A DNA stretch of 12,510 bases. Source: ZC4RG20 sp035760685 (GTDB lineage: Bacteria; Pseudomonadota; Gammaproteobacteria; Steroidobacterales; Rariloculaceae). Position 1 is the stretch's first letter. Each line of letters opens with the position of its first letter. The stretch is from assembly GCA_035760685.1 (NCBI GenBank), contig DASTSM010000150.1, positions 1 through 12,510 on the forward strand. Direction: 5' to 3'. The notes beneath the pieces were generated by a model. It had not been told where the DNA came from. It saw only the letters and a program-made list of their open reading frames with translations, and made no database searches. The translations under genes were made by a program, and so were the position numbers. Below, piece after piece: positions 6,507-12,510 of the stretch.

Positions 6507-7646
6507 TCAGGCGAAACCGAGCGATTTCGAGGCGAGGGCGGCGCCTTCGACGAGGGCGGCGAGCTTCGCCCACGCGATCTGCGGATGCGTCCGTCCTCCG
6601 AAGCCGCAGTCCGTGCCCGCGATGACGTTCTCGGCGCCCACGGCGTCGGCGAAGCGCCGAATGCGCTGCGCGACGAGCTCCGGATGCTCGACGAGGTCCG
6701 TCGAATGCGTCACGACGCCGGGCACGAGAATCTTTCCGTCCGGCAGCTTTCGCTCCCGCCAGACGACGTGCTCGTGCTCGTGACGCGCATTGGCGGCCTC
6801 GATGAGGTAGGCGCCGGCGTTGACCGCGAGCAGCACGTCGACGAGATGCACGAGCTCGAGATCGTAAACGTGCGGGCCGTGCCAGCTGCCCCAGCACAAG
6901 TGATACCGGATCCGGTCCTCCGGGATGCCGGCGAGCGCGTGATTCAGCGCCTCGACGCGCAGCAGGCAGCGCTTCTTGAACGCCACAAGGCCCATGTCGA
7001 TGCCGATGCGGTCCCACATGGCCGGAAGCCAGGCGTCGTCCACTTGGAGCAGCAAGCCGGCCGACGCGATCGTGCGGTACTCGACGCGCAGGGCTTCGGC
7101 CATCCCGAACAGGAATTCCTCCTCGGTCGCGTAGTACTCGTTCGCGTAGTACGGCTCGAGGCTCGCGGGCGCGGTCGTAGTGAGGAACACGTCCTCCGTC
7201 CCGGCCGTGCGCTTTACGAGCGCGATCTCGCGCGCGAGAGCCGCCTCGCCGGTATACGTGAGCGGGCCGCGGCAGAGCCAGTAGTTGCGGCGTACCTTGA
7301 TCTGCTCTCCGGGCGCATAGAACAGCGTGCCGCGCTCGGCCGCGTAGCGATAGAAGTCGGCGAACTCGCGCTGCTCGCGCCCGCGGAATACCGCGGAGCT
7401 CGAGGCCGCGCCCTCGCGGAGCTCGCAGCCTCCGAGCCTGCCGTCCATGAAGGACAGCCAATCCCCGCCTTTCGTGTACTCGCCTTCGTCGACGACGTCG
7501 AGGCCGAGCCGCCTCTGGCGGGCTACGACCTCCGCGACGGCGTCCTCGAGGCGCGCGTCGTAGTCGGGCTCGGCGCCCGTGAGCGGCGCCTCCCAAGGCA
7601 AGCTCCCGGTGTGGGTCGTCAGGATGCGATCGACGCTGCGCCGCAT
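6507..7646 (-). CDS. MetE C-terminal-domain-type zinc methyltransferase-fold enzyme (stand-alone)
   Basis: 379 residues, matching only the catalytic C-terminal half of cobalamin-independent methionine synthase (MetE is about 750). The N-terminal signature ILTTHTGSLPW and the DVVDEGEYTKG stretch are typical of the stand-alone MetE-like group. The zinc ligands appear present: H249 and C251 in YHLCWGSW, E283 in LIEAANARHE, and C347 in GTDCGFGGR. Members of this group use zinc to activate a thiol; some make methionine and others have different thiol substrates, such as epoxyalkane:coenzyme M transferase of similar length. Methionine synthesis cannot be assumed without the MetE N-terminal domain. 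It is the third gene of a tight minus-strand operon, about 10 bases after the Cys-tail protein. Start ATG at 7646, with a weak purine-rich upstream site. Confidence 0.88.
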   Translation of the reverse strand: MRRSVDRILTTHTGSLPWEAPLTGAEPDYDARLEDAVAEVVARQRRLGLDVVDEGEYTKGGDWLSFMDGRLGGCELREGAASSSAVFRGREQREFADFYRYAAERGTLFYAPGEQIKVRRNYWLCRGPLTYTGEAALAREIALVKRTAGTEDVFLTTTAPASLEPYYANEYYATEEEFLFGMAEALRVEYRTIASAGLLLQVDDAWLPAMWDRIGIDMGLVAFKKRCLLRVEALNHALAGIPEDRIRYHLCWGSWHGPHVYDLELVHLVDVLLAVNAGAYLIEAANARHEHEHVVWRERKLPDGKILVPGVVTHSTDLVEHPELVAQRIRRFADAVGAENVIAGTDCGFGGRTHPQIAWAKLAALVEGAALASKSLGFA

Positions 7647-7656
7647 CCGGGCGCTC

Positions 7657-8010
7657 TCAGCAGCAGGAGCACCGCGAGGGACCGTGCCCCTCTTGGAGCA
7701 CGCGTCCGTCCGGCGAGGCCACCGTCATGCGCAGCGTCCGGCCGTCCTCGAGACGCATCGTCACGTCCCGATCGACGAGCTCGTCGGCGCCTTCGACGGC
7801 GCGGAGGTCGACCGATCCCTCGAATCGATGGAGCCCCGGAATCGGCAAACCCGAGCGCGACATGCCTTGAAAGCGGCTGATTCGGTAAGCGACTCCTGAA
7901 AAGACTCGGCCGTCGCACGCGAGCTCGCCCCTACCCGCGCACTCTTCGACGAGCGCGAAAGTCGAAGACGACGCGGCGCTTGCAATCATCCCTTGCTCGT
8001 CGCGGCTCAT
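7657..8010 (-). CDS. Hypothetical 117-residue protein with Cys-Ser-Cys-Cys C-terminus
   Basis: I do not recognise the family. The ATG at 8010 overlaps the stop codon of the preceding VOC gene as ATGA, strong evidence for a real, translationally coupled gene; an ATG seven codons later is an alternative. There is no signal peptide. The body looks beta-rich and small-domain-like: RVFSGVAYRISRFQG, a glycine/proline turn GLPIPGLHRFEGSVDL, and DVTMRLEDGRTLRMTVASPD. The end reads GHGPSRCSCC, with three cysteines in the last four residues next to a His, a possible metal or thiol site. Two more cysteines lie near residues 24 and 32. It sits between an exported VOC protein and a zinc thiol-activating enzyme, so a metal or thiol role is a reasonable guess only. 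Confidence 0.75.
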   Translation of the reverse strand: MSRDEQGMIASAASSSTFALVEECAGRGELACDGRVFSGVAYRISRFQGMSRSGLPIPGLHRFEGSVDLRAVEGADELVDRDVTMRLEDGRTLRMTVASPDGRVLQEGHGPSRCSCC

Positions 8011-8915
8011 TGAGCGGCCTGCCGGCTCTGCGCCGTCTCGGCGAAGTAGTTCGTGATGCCGTCCGGATCCTGCAGCCAGATCGTGCGGAGCTGGAAGCCG
8101 CGCAGCTCGCCGAGCGGCTGATCGATGACGAGCTGCCGCGCTTTCGCGAGCGCGTCGACCTTTTCGATGTCGTGCACCACGTACTGGATGCCGCCGCTGC
8201 CCGTGTCGGCGGGCAGCCCGGCCCCGAAGCTCCTGAGGCTCACGACGGTCGTGCCGTGACGAAACGGATACTTCTTCGTATGGAACAACGGATCGTCGGC
8301 GGGCGGCAGCTCCTCGAGCCCGGCAAAGTCGCGATAGAAGGAGCGGCTCCGCTCGATGTCGCTCACGGTGAGGCCGACCTCGAGCGTCTTGTACACGGAC
8401 AGCTCCGCGTTCGGCACGACGTCGAGCTCGACGTACTGACCGTCCGGATCCGTCACGAGCGCGACGCGCCGCTCGGAGCCGGACACTGAACGAAATTCGG
8501 GTGCCGCAAATCCGTGCTCGCGAAATCGCTGAACGACCGCCTGCTCGTCGGGGAACGTCAGCGCGAGCAGACGCAGGCCCGTCGCGTCCTCGACGCGGCC
8601 CGGCCGATACTCCTTGTTCGGCACGCGCTTCGTGAGCTTGATCTGCGAATCGGCCGAGTCGCCGAGCTGAAACCTCGCGACCTGCTGCCCGCCGCCGACG
8701 GAGTAAGTTTGCAGCTGCTCGAGTCCGAGGACCGGTCCGTAGAACTCGAACATTTTCTCGGGATCGGCTGCGTAGCGGCGAAACACGTTCATCGACGGCT
8801 GCCGGAGCAGAGGACCGACGGACTGCGCCGATTCGCCGGCGAACGCGCCGCTCGCCGTCATGCACGAGATGCTCGCGAGCAACGAGAGACCGAGCGAGCG
8901 AATCACGGACTTCAT
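8007..8915 (-). CDS. Exported two-domain VOC (glyoxalase-fold) protein
   Basis: 302 residues. A signal peptide (MKSVIRSLGLSLLASISCMT, then ASGAFA; cleavage near residue 26) is followed by two VOC modules. The first spans about 43-166 (MFEFYGPVLGLEQL through TDPDGQYVELDVV) and the second about 176-292 (LEVGLTVSDIERSRSFYRDF through DPDGITNYFAE). Two tandem modules can form a complete active site in one chain, as in extradiol dioxygenases and two-module glyoxalases. The second DPDG strand ends NYFAE, keeping a Glu. An SISC stretch is a poor lipobox, so soluble periplasmic export is more likely than a lipoprotein. The ATG at 8915 has a perfect GGAGG six bases upstream, which rules out the in-frame start 23 codons earlier. 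First gene of the operon with the Cys-tail and MetE-like proteins. Substrate unknown. Confidence 0.88.
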   Translation of the reverse strand: MKSVIRSLGLSLLASISCMTASGAFAGESAQSVGPLLRQPSMNVFRRYAADPEKMFEFYGPVLGLEQLQTYSVGGGQQVARFQLGDSADSQIKLTKRVPNKEYRPGRVEDATGLRLLALTFPDEQAVVQRFREHGFAAPEFRSVSGSERRVALVTDPDGQYVELDVVPNAELSVYKTLEVGLTVSDIERSRSFYRDFAGLEELPPADDPLFHTKKYPFRHGTTVVSLRSFGAGLPADTGSGGIQYVVHDIEKVDALAKARQLVIDQPLGELRGFQLRTIWLQDPDGITNYFAETAQSRQAAQ

Positions 8916-8969
8916 GTTCAACCTCCGTAGGCCGTGCGCGAGAAGATGTCCGAAGCCGAAGTCTTTAGT

Positions 8970-8984
8970 GTGCCTGCTTGGCAC
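8970..8984. promoter_or_regulatory. Small dyad in the divergent region upstream of the VOC operon
   Basis: GTGCC (8970-8974) and GGCAC (8980-8984) form a perfect 5-bp inverted repeat with a 5-base spacer. It sits about 55 bases before the VOC operon start codon and about 30 bases before the -10 box of the divergent small RNA candidate. It could be an operator serving either side; no regulator can be named. Confidence 0.3.
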
Positions 8985-9026
8985 TTCTTTGCACAGGTCG
9001 CCCAGGGGGGCGGATATACTGGCGCT

Positions 9027-9102
9027 GTCTCGAAGGTTCTCCCCCTGTTGGAATCTTCGAGCCTCCCCCGAGCCCGGCCTCGTGCCGGGCTCTCTCTTCT
9101 TG
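9027..9102 (+). ncRNA. Candidate small RNA with C-rich loop and terminator hairpin
   Basis: A -10 box TATACT (9015-9020) predicts transcription from about 9027. Stem 1 is CTCGAAGGTTC (9029-9039) with GAATCTTCGAG (9051-9061), 11 consecutive pairs including one G-U, closing an 11-base loop that contains CCCCC. A linker CCTCCCCC (9062-9069) follows. Stem 2 is GAGCCCGGC (9070-9078) with GCCGGGCTC (9084-9092), 9 perfect pairs, then TCTCTTCTTG. The order promoter, hairpin with C-rich loop, hairpin and pyrimidine tail is that of a short trans-acting sRNA whose C-rich single strands could pair with Shine-Dalgarno sequences. The -35 is weak and the terminal T-run is interrupted. It could instead be a leader or attenuator of the gene at 9134. 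Confidence 0.55.
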
Positions 9103-9133
9103 CCGCTCGTTTCGCCGCTCGTTTTTCGCGCGA

Positions 9134-9478
9134 ATGAAGAAGATCGATACGCTGAGCCTGACGGGCCGCTCGGGACGCCACTACGAGTTTCGCTTGTACG
9201 TTTGGCAGACGCCGCTCAAGAGCGTGCCGGCCGTCTACGTCGTGACCGAGCGCTCGATCGAACCGAATAGGGCCCCGTCGTACAAGCCGCTGTTCATCGG
9301 CAGCACGGCCGACGTCTCGAAGATCTTCGAGCGCCATCCGAAACAGGACTGCTTCGATCTCCACTACGCGAACACGGTCGGAGTTCTGCGCGAGGGCGAT
9401 CCCGCGGCCCGCGCCGCCATCGAAACGGATCTCATCGACGCCCTCTCCCCGCCTTGCAACGCGGCCGAGATCGTATGA
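9134..9478 (+). CDS. Small GIY-YIG-like domain protein
   Basis: 114 residues. The layout matches a degenerate GIY-YIG fold: PAVYVVTER in place of GIY (33-40), PLFIGSTADVSKIFERH in place of YIG plus its following helix (52-68), HPKQDCFDLHYANTVGV, then an acidic helix AIETDLIDALSPPCN with E97 at the catalytic-Glu position and N109 at the end. Related small proteins share the R-G-Y opening and the ending NPPCN, but their function is not established. The canonical Arg of the nuclease helix is not certain, so activity should not be assumed. The ATG at 9134 lacks a good Shine-Dalgarno; a tandem repeat of GCCGCTCGTTT (9102-9112, 9114-9124) occupies the upstream bases. It overlaps the next gene by ATGA. 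Confidence 0.7.
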   Translation: MKKIDTLSLTGRSGRHYEFRLYVWQTPLKSVPAVYVVTERSIEPNRAPSYKPLFIGSTADVSKIFERHPKQDCFDLHYANTVGVLREGDPAARAAIETDLIDALSPPCNAAEIV

Positions 9479-9759
9479 GCGAGGCCGGCGCGGTGCGCCA
9501 CGATCGCGCGGCGCGCCGTTTCGAAATCGTCGTCGACGGCCGCATGAGCTACCTGAGCTACACGTCCGCGGGCGACGGGACGATCGACCTCCGGCATACC
9601 TTCGTGCCGGCCGAGCTTCGGGGCCGCGGCATCGCGAGTCGCATCGTCGAGCGCGCGCTCGAGCACGCACGAGAGCACGGGCTCAAGGTCATTCCGACGT
9701 GCCCGTTCGTCGCGGCGTACCTGCGCCGGCATCCGGAGCACGAGGATCTCCGAGCGTAG
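9475..9759 (+). CDS. Small GNAT-fold N-acetyltransferase (YidJ/NATD1-like)
   Basis: 94 residues, the compact single-domain size of the Acetyltransf_CG group. The acetyl-CoA loop is ELRGRGIASRIVERAL (47-62), preceded by the strand HTFVPAE. The subfamily hallmark PTCPFVAAYLRRHPEH (74-89) contains a cysteine (C76) and the terminal HPE motif. The acceptor is unknown for bacterial members. The start is fixed by an ATGA overlap with the preceding GIY-YIG-like gene, so the two are translationally coupled. An in-frame ATG seven codons earlier lies inside the upstream gene and is not needed. Confidence 0.88.
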   Translation: MSEAGAVRHDRAARRFEIVVDGRMSYLSYTSAGDGTIDLRHTFVPAELRGRGIASRIVERALEHAREHGLKVIPTCPFVAAYLRRHPEHEDLRA

Positions 9760-9796
9760 CGCGCCTTCCCGACGTCTTCTTCGCGCGGGCGCGCGT

Positions 9797-9805
9797 TGTG
9801 GATAA
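9797..9805 (-). other. Isolated DnaA-box-like 9-mer
   Basis: TGTGGATAA on plus is TTATCCACA on minus, a 9/9 match to the DnaA box consensus. A second, poorer version TGTGGACAG lies near 9984. No dnaA, dnaN, rep or par gene is in the window, and one exact box is not enough to call an origin. Confidence 0.3.
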
Positions 9806-10028
9806 GTCGGTGGAAAACGGAGAGCGAGCAAAGGCTTACCGGGCGACTTTCCAGTTATTGCTATCCGCCTCACAAAACGCCTATCAAGAAACCGTATTAG
9901 CAATCAGTCTCCTGCGACGCACTCCTGTCGTCGATTCTCGCGATGCGAGGTCAAGATTAAGCTTTTTTTAGATACGCGGCCCTTGTGGACAGCGCGGCCA
10001 CGGGCCGTCCTGAATTGGCCCCCCCGCC

Positions 10029-10055
10029 GAAAAATGGGGTCAGACCCCATTTTTC
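10029..10055. repeat. Perfect palindrome, REP-like (GGGGTC / GACCCC core)
   Basis: Arms 10029-10041 (G, five A, TGGGGTC) and 10043-10055 (GACCCCA, five T, C) are perfectly complementary over 13 bp around a single central A. GGGGTC-A-GACCCC palindromes of this kind occur as dispersed repeats in many gammaproteobacteria and are often associated with REP-associated tyrosine transposases; this comes from memory, not from a search. Because each stem is flanked by T or A runs it could also end transcription from either side, including of the acetyltransferase gene at 10082. Confidence 0.6.
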
Positions 10056-10081
10056 AACCCATTCTCGGTTTCCGGAGCCGT

Positions 10082-10909
10082 TCACGCGAAGCGGAGCAAG
10101 ACGACTTCCGTTCGAGGGCGAAAGCCGACCGCGCGATAGATCTTGTTCGACGTCGGATTCGCGAGGTCCGCGTAGAGGGTGCAGAACCGGCGGCCCGCGT
10201 CGAGCAGGCGCTGGCTCAACTCGGCCACGGCTGCCGACGCGTAGCCGCGGCCGCGGAACTCGGGCGGCGTGTAGACGGCACCGATCGTCGCGCCGTTCAT
10301 GCTCGTTCGGTTGACGGCCACCATGCAGCGCGGCGCCTCGTCGTCCCAGAGGTAGAGCGCGCCCGCGCGCAGCAGATGCTCGCCGAATTCCTCGGGCGAC
10401 GTGTCGACGCCCGTGTCGCGGACGAAGCCGACGGCCCAACGGGCCGCGAGCTCGAGGTCGGATTCGACGGCCGCACGCAGCCATCCGGGCGCGACGGGCA
10501 CCGGGCGAGTCACCTCCGTCAAGACGTGCAGCTTCAGACGAAAGCCGACCACGCCCCGCCGTCCCGTGCGGCGGCACCAGGCCGCGGCAAACGCCTCGGC
10601 CTCGCTCGTCGGTCCCTGTACTCCCGGCAGCGTCCCGTACACGCGCCCGAAATCCGCGACGAGCCCCGCGACGCACTCGAGCGGCAGACGCGTGATGACG
10701 GGATGATACGGAGGCGTCCGAAACGCGCAGCCGACGATCCGGCCTCGATCCTCGACCGTCGCGAGATAGATCGGCGCGCGAAATCGATGCGGCCCCAGCA
10801 GCGACGTCGCGACGCCGAGAAAGAGGCCGTTCTCGGCCTCCTCCCGAAGGAGCCAGCTCTCGGCCCGATCGAGAAAAGCGCTCGCTTCGCCGAAACGTCG
10901 AACCTTCAT
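10082..10909 (-). CDS. GNAT-family N-acetyltransferase with extra N-terminal domain
   Basis: 275 residues. The C-terminal half (about 135-275) is the GNAT catalytic domain: GAVYTPPEFRGRGYASAAVA carries the R-G-R-G-Y-A acetyl-CoA loop (219-225) and NPTSNKIYRAVGF (251-263) is the classic final motif. The N-terminal 130 residues look like a degenerate or paired GNAT-like half (IYLATVEDRGRIVGCAFRTP). Such two-part enzymes are common; the substrate is unknown. The ATG at 10909 has only a weak upstream GAGG. The upstream sulfotransferase gene on the same strand ends 75 bases before, and no clear terminator lies between, so co-transcription is possible. A palindrome at 10029-10055 lies just after the stop. 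Confidence 0.88.
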   Translation of the reverse strand: MKVRRFGEASAFLDRAESWLLREEAENGLFLGVATSLLGPHRFRAPIYLATVEDRGRIVGCAFRTPPYHPVITRLPLECVAGLVADFGRVYGTLPGVQGPTSEAEAFAAAWCRRTGRRGVVGFRLKLHVLTEVTRPVPVAPGWLRAAVESDLELAARWAVGFVRDTGVDTSPEEFGEHLLRAGALYLWDDEAPRCMVAVNRTSMNGATIGAVYTPPEFRGRGYASAAVAELSQRLLDAGRRFCTLYADLANPTSNKIYRAVGFRPRTEVVLLRFA

Positions 10910-10984
10910 GCCGTCGAGCCTCGAGGCATACCGCTCCCATCTCCGCGCCCGAAATGCGCGCTCTCGCGCAAGATACGGCAGAGC

Positions 10985-12510
10985 TTAATCGGCGCGCGCC
11001 GGCAGAATGCCCGCCGCGAGCAGCCGCGCCCGCACGCCCTCGAGCTCGCGAGCGTAGTGCCGCCATCGTCCGATCGAGGTTCGATAGAGCGGCTCGCGCG
11101 CCTGCACGGCGCTCGCCGTCGCCACGGGTGCCGGGTTTCGATGAAAGTCCATGCACGCGTCCTGCCACTCGAGCCCGCAGAACTCGAGGAGGCGCCGCGT
11201 CTCGCGCGCTTGATCCGTCACGAGCCGCTCGTAGTCGACCTCGAGCACGGCGCCTTGCAACTGCGTCTTCCAGTGCTCGACGAGGCGGTGAAAGGCCACG
11301 TAATAGTCCGCCGTGTCCGCCAAATCGTAGGCGTAGTTGTAATAAGAGAAGCCGACCGCGAACAGCTGGCGGAAGTTGCTGAGGCAGGCGTCCAACGGCT
11401 CCCGCCGCAGGCACACGATCTTCGCGCCGGGCAGAGCGCGGCGGATGAAGCCGACGTAGAAGAAGTTCAGCGGAAACTTGTCCACGAAGCGCCTCGCCCG
11501 CCCGACGAGCGGACGCGCGCTCTCGAGATAGCTTGCGCCGAGCGCGCGGAAGTCGAGGTCCGCCGCGGCCGCGATCGTCGCGGCATCGAGCACGCGCGGC
11601 GAGCGCGTGCCGGCGGCTCGCTTCAAGCAGACGCCGAAATTCTGCAGCTCGCCCGCGGACGCGACGTCCGAGTGGCTCGACAGGATGCGCTCGACGAGCG
11701 TCGTGCCCGTGCGCGGCATGCCGACGACGAAAATCGCCTCCGCGCCGGCGTCGCCCGGCATGGGTTCCGCGAAGAACGCGGCGCCGCAGACGCGCTCGAC
11801 GGCCTCGAAGAGCGCCGCGTCGTCGGCGAAGCGGTAGTCGATCGAGGCTCGCTTTTTCGCCCGCCCCGCCGCGAGATGCCGGAAGCTCTCGGCGTGCTCG
11901 CCGAAGTCCTCGTACTCCTTCGCGAGCGCCTGCCGAAGCCGCAGCTCCCCGTCGACGTCGCCGCCGACATCCTCGAGAAGCGCGAGCAGGCGCGGGATGT
12001 GGTTGTGCTCGGGAGTCTGGCGCCTCAGCTCCGCGAGCGCCGCATGCGCTCGATACTCTCGCGGCGCGAGACGCACGACGGCCTCGAACGCGCGCTCCGC
12101 GCCGTCGAAGTCGCCGATGAAGCGGAGCGCCGCGGCGAGATTGAGCCGAAAGCCCGCGCGGCCGGGCGACGCCGCGACGGCTCGCTCGAACAGCGCCGCG
12201 GCCCTCGCATGCGCGCCGAGGCTCGCGAGCACGACGCCGAGCGTGTCGAGCGTCAAGGCATCGCGCGGATCGAGCGCGAGCGCCTCGTCGACGGCTCGGA
12301 GCGCCTCCTGCTCCCGCTTGAGCGCAACGAGACAGCGGGCGAGCTGGGCGCGGTAGTCGGCACGATCCGGAGCGCCTTCGACGGCGCTCGCGATGCGAGC
12401 CGCCGCTTCGGAGTGGCGGCCGAGGCCCGCGGCCGCGACGCCGAGCAGGAACGAGGCGTCGCTGTCGGCGGGCGCGGCGCGCAGAAGCGCGAGTCCCGCC
12501 CGCTCGAGGC
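10985..12510 (-). CDS. TPR-repeat sulfotransferase, 5' end outside the window
   Basis: 507 residues are visible and the reading frame stays open to the window edge, so the start is missing. The N-terminal visible part is a chain of tetratricopeptide repeats, for example SDASFLLGVAAAGLGRHSEA, then ALALDPRDALTLDTLGVVLA and FRLNLAAALRFIGDFDGAER. The C-terminal part is a PAPS-dependent sulfotransferase: the 5'-phosphosulfate loop VVGMPRTGTTLVERILSSH (near 11720-11690) and the 3'-phosphate motif CLRREPLDACLSNF (near 11413-11370). The ending REPLYRTSIGRWRHY is typical of this TPR-sulfotransferase group. It would transfer sulfate from PAPS to a hydroxyl or amine; the acceptor is unknown. TTG at 12256 is only an internal codon. 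The acetyltransferase gene follows on the same strand. Confidence 0.9.
   Translation of the reverse strand, partial: LERAGLALLRAAPADSDASFLLGVAAAGLGRHSEAAARIASAVEGAPDRADYRAQLARCLVALKREQEALRAVDEALALDPRDALTLDTLGVVLASLGAHARAAALFERAVAASPGRAGFRLNLAAALRFIGDFDGAERAFEAVVRLAPREYRAHAALAELRRQTPEHNHIPRLLALLEDVGGDVDGELRLRQALAKEYEDFGEHAESFRHLAAGRAKKRASIDYRFADDAALFEAVERVCGAAFFAEPMPGDAGAEAIFVVGMPRTGTTLVERILSSHSDVASAGELQNFGVCLKRAAGTRSPRVLDAATIAAAADLDFRALGASYLESARPLVGRARRFVDKFPLNFFYVGFIRRALPGAKIVCLRREPLDACLSNFRQLFAVGFSYYNYAYDLADTADYYVAFHRLVEHWKTQLQGAVLEVDYERLVTDQARETRRLLEFCGLEWQDACMDFHRNPAPVATASAVQAREPLYRTSIGRWRHYARELEGVRARLLAAGILPARAD

Larger units (their letters stand above)
9760..10081. other. Gene-free, comparatively AT-rich intergenic region between convergent genes
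   Basis: About 320 bases with no convincing gene. In order it holds a perfect DnaA-box match (9797-9805), an inverted pair ATTGCTA (9857-9863) / TAGCAAT (9898-9904), a small hairpin CTCGC-GAT-GCGAG (9937-9949), a T7 run (9963-9969), a short CGGCC-ACG-GGCCG hairpin, and a perfect palindrome (10029-10055). Base composition around 9830-9970 is visibly lower in GC than the flanking genes. A plus-strand open frame through 9971 has no family features. No strong intrinsic terminator directly follows the acetyltransferase stop at 9759. Confidence 0.6.

Noticed and set aside
6420..7880. Long plus-strand open frame of 486 codons antisense to the MetE-like gene
   Set aside because: It is longer than the real gene but has no family motifs, is Arg/Ala-rich, and is explained by high-GC shadow coding. 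The minus-strand frame has zinc ligands and family signatures.
8978..8993. Sigma-54-type promoter TTGGCAC...TTGCA before the small RNA candidate
   Set aside because: TGGCAC and TTGC are separated by 4 bases instead of the required 5, placing the GG and GC elements one base too close. The TATACT box further downstream is a better explanation.
9937..9969. Terminator from CTCGC-GAT-GCGAG and the T7 run
   Set aside because: Thirteen bases separate the short stem from the T-run, too far for an intrinsic terminator.
9699..9971. Plus-strand 90-codon open frame in the gap after the small acetyltransferase
   Set aside because: No motif, and it overlaps the acetyltransferase in another frame. The region shows repeats and composition typical of non-coding DNA.
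9957..11414. Minus-strand open frame of 485 codons across the acetyltransferase and sulfotransferase genes
   Set aside because: Low-complexity Arg/Gly/Ala composition and no motif; it is out of frame with two clearly recognisable genes.

Overview
The window is GC-rich, densely coded proteobacterial chromosomal DNA. A UrcA-family exported protein, a GcvA-type LysR regulator, Sec-exported VOC proteins, a TPR-sulfotransferase and a REP-like palindrome together suggest a gammaproteobacterium, perhaps of the Steroidobacter type. That placement is inference, because no rRNA, tRNA or core marker gene lies in the window. There is no phage, CRISPR array, integrase or intact transposase.

Layout from the left. 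A LysR-type regulator (-) is divergent from a small exported UrcA-family protein (+), which ends at a strong hairpin. Next comes an exported single-domain VOC (glyoxalase-fold) protein (-) downstream of an XRE/MmyB-type regulator (-). That regulator is divergent from a SAM methyltransferase (+) across a short region with two interleaved perfect inverted repeats. An orphan soluble histidine kinase (+) follows, convergent on a diheme cytochrome c (-), with a strong hairpin usable from both sides between them.

A tight three-gene minus-strand operon follows (8915 to 6507). It encodes an exported two-domain VOC protein, a 117-residue protein of unknown family ending in Cys-Ser-Cys-Cys, and a stand-alone MetE-C-terminal-type zinc methyltransferase-fold enzyme. 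The first two genes overlap by ATGA and the next gap is about 10 bases. This is the most unusual gene combination in the window, and its substrate is unknown.

Divergent from this operon, 9027-9102 looks like a small RNA gene: a TATACT -10 box, an 11-bp hairpin with a C-rich loop, a C-rich linker, and a 9-bp hairpin followed by a pyrimidine tail. It is followed by two ATGA-coupled small genes, a GIY-YIG-like protein and a YidJ/NATD1-like acetyltransferase. A comparatively AT-rich gene-free stretch of about 320 bases then carries a perfect DnaA-box match and a perfect 13-bp-arm palindrome of the GGGGTC/GACCCC type. The right end holds a two-part GNAT acetyltransferase and the 3' part of a TPR-sulfotransferase that runs off the window, both on the minus strand.

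Overall this looks like chromosomal accessory or housekeeping-periphery DNA: several small regulator-target pairs, an unexplained VOC/Cys-tail/MetE-like operon, and a probable unannotated sRNA.
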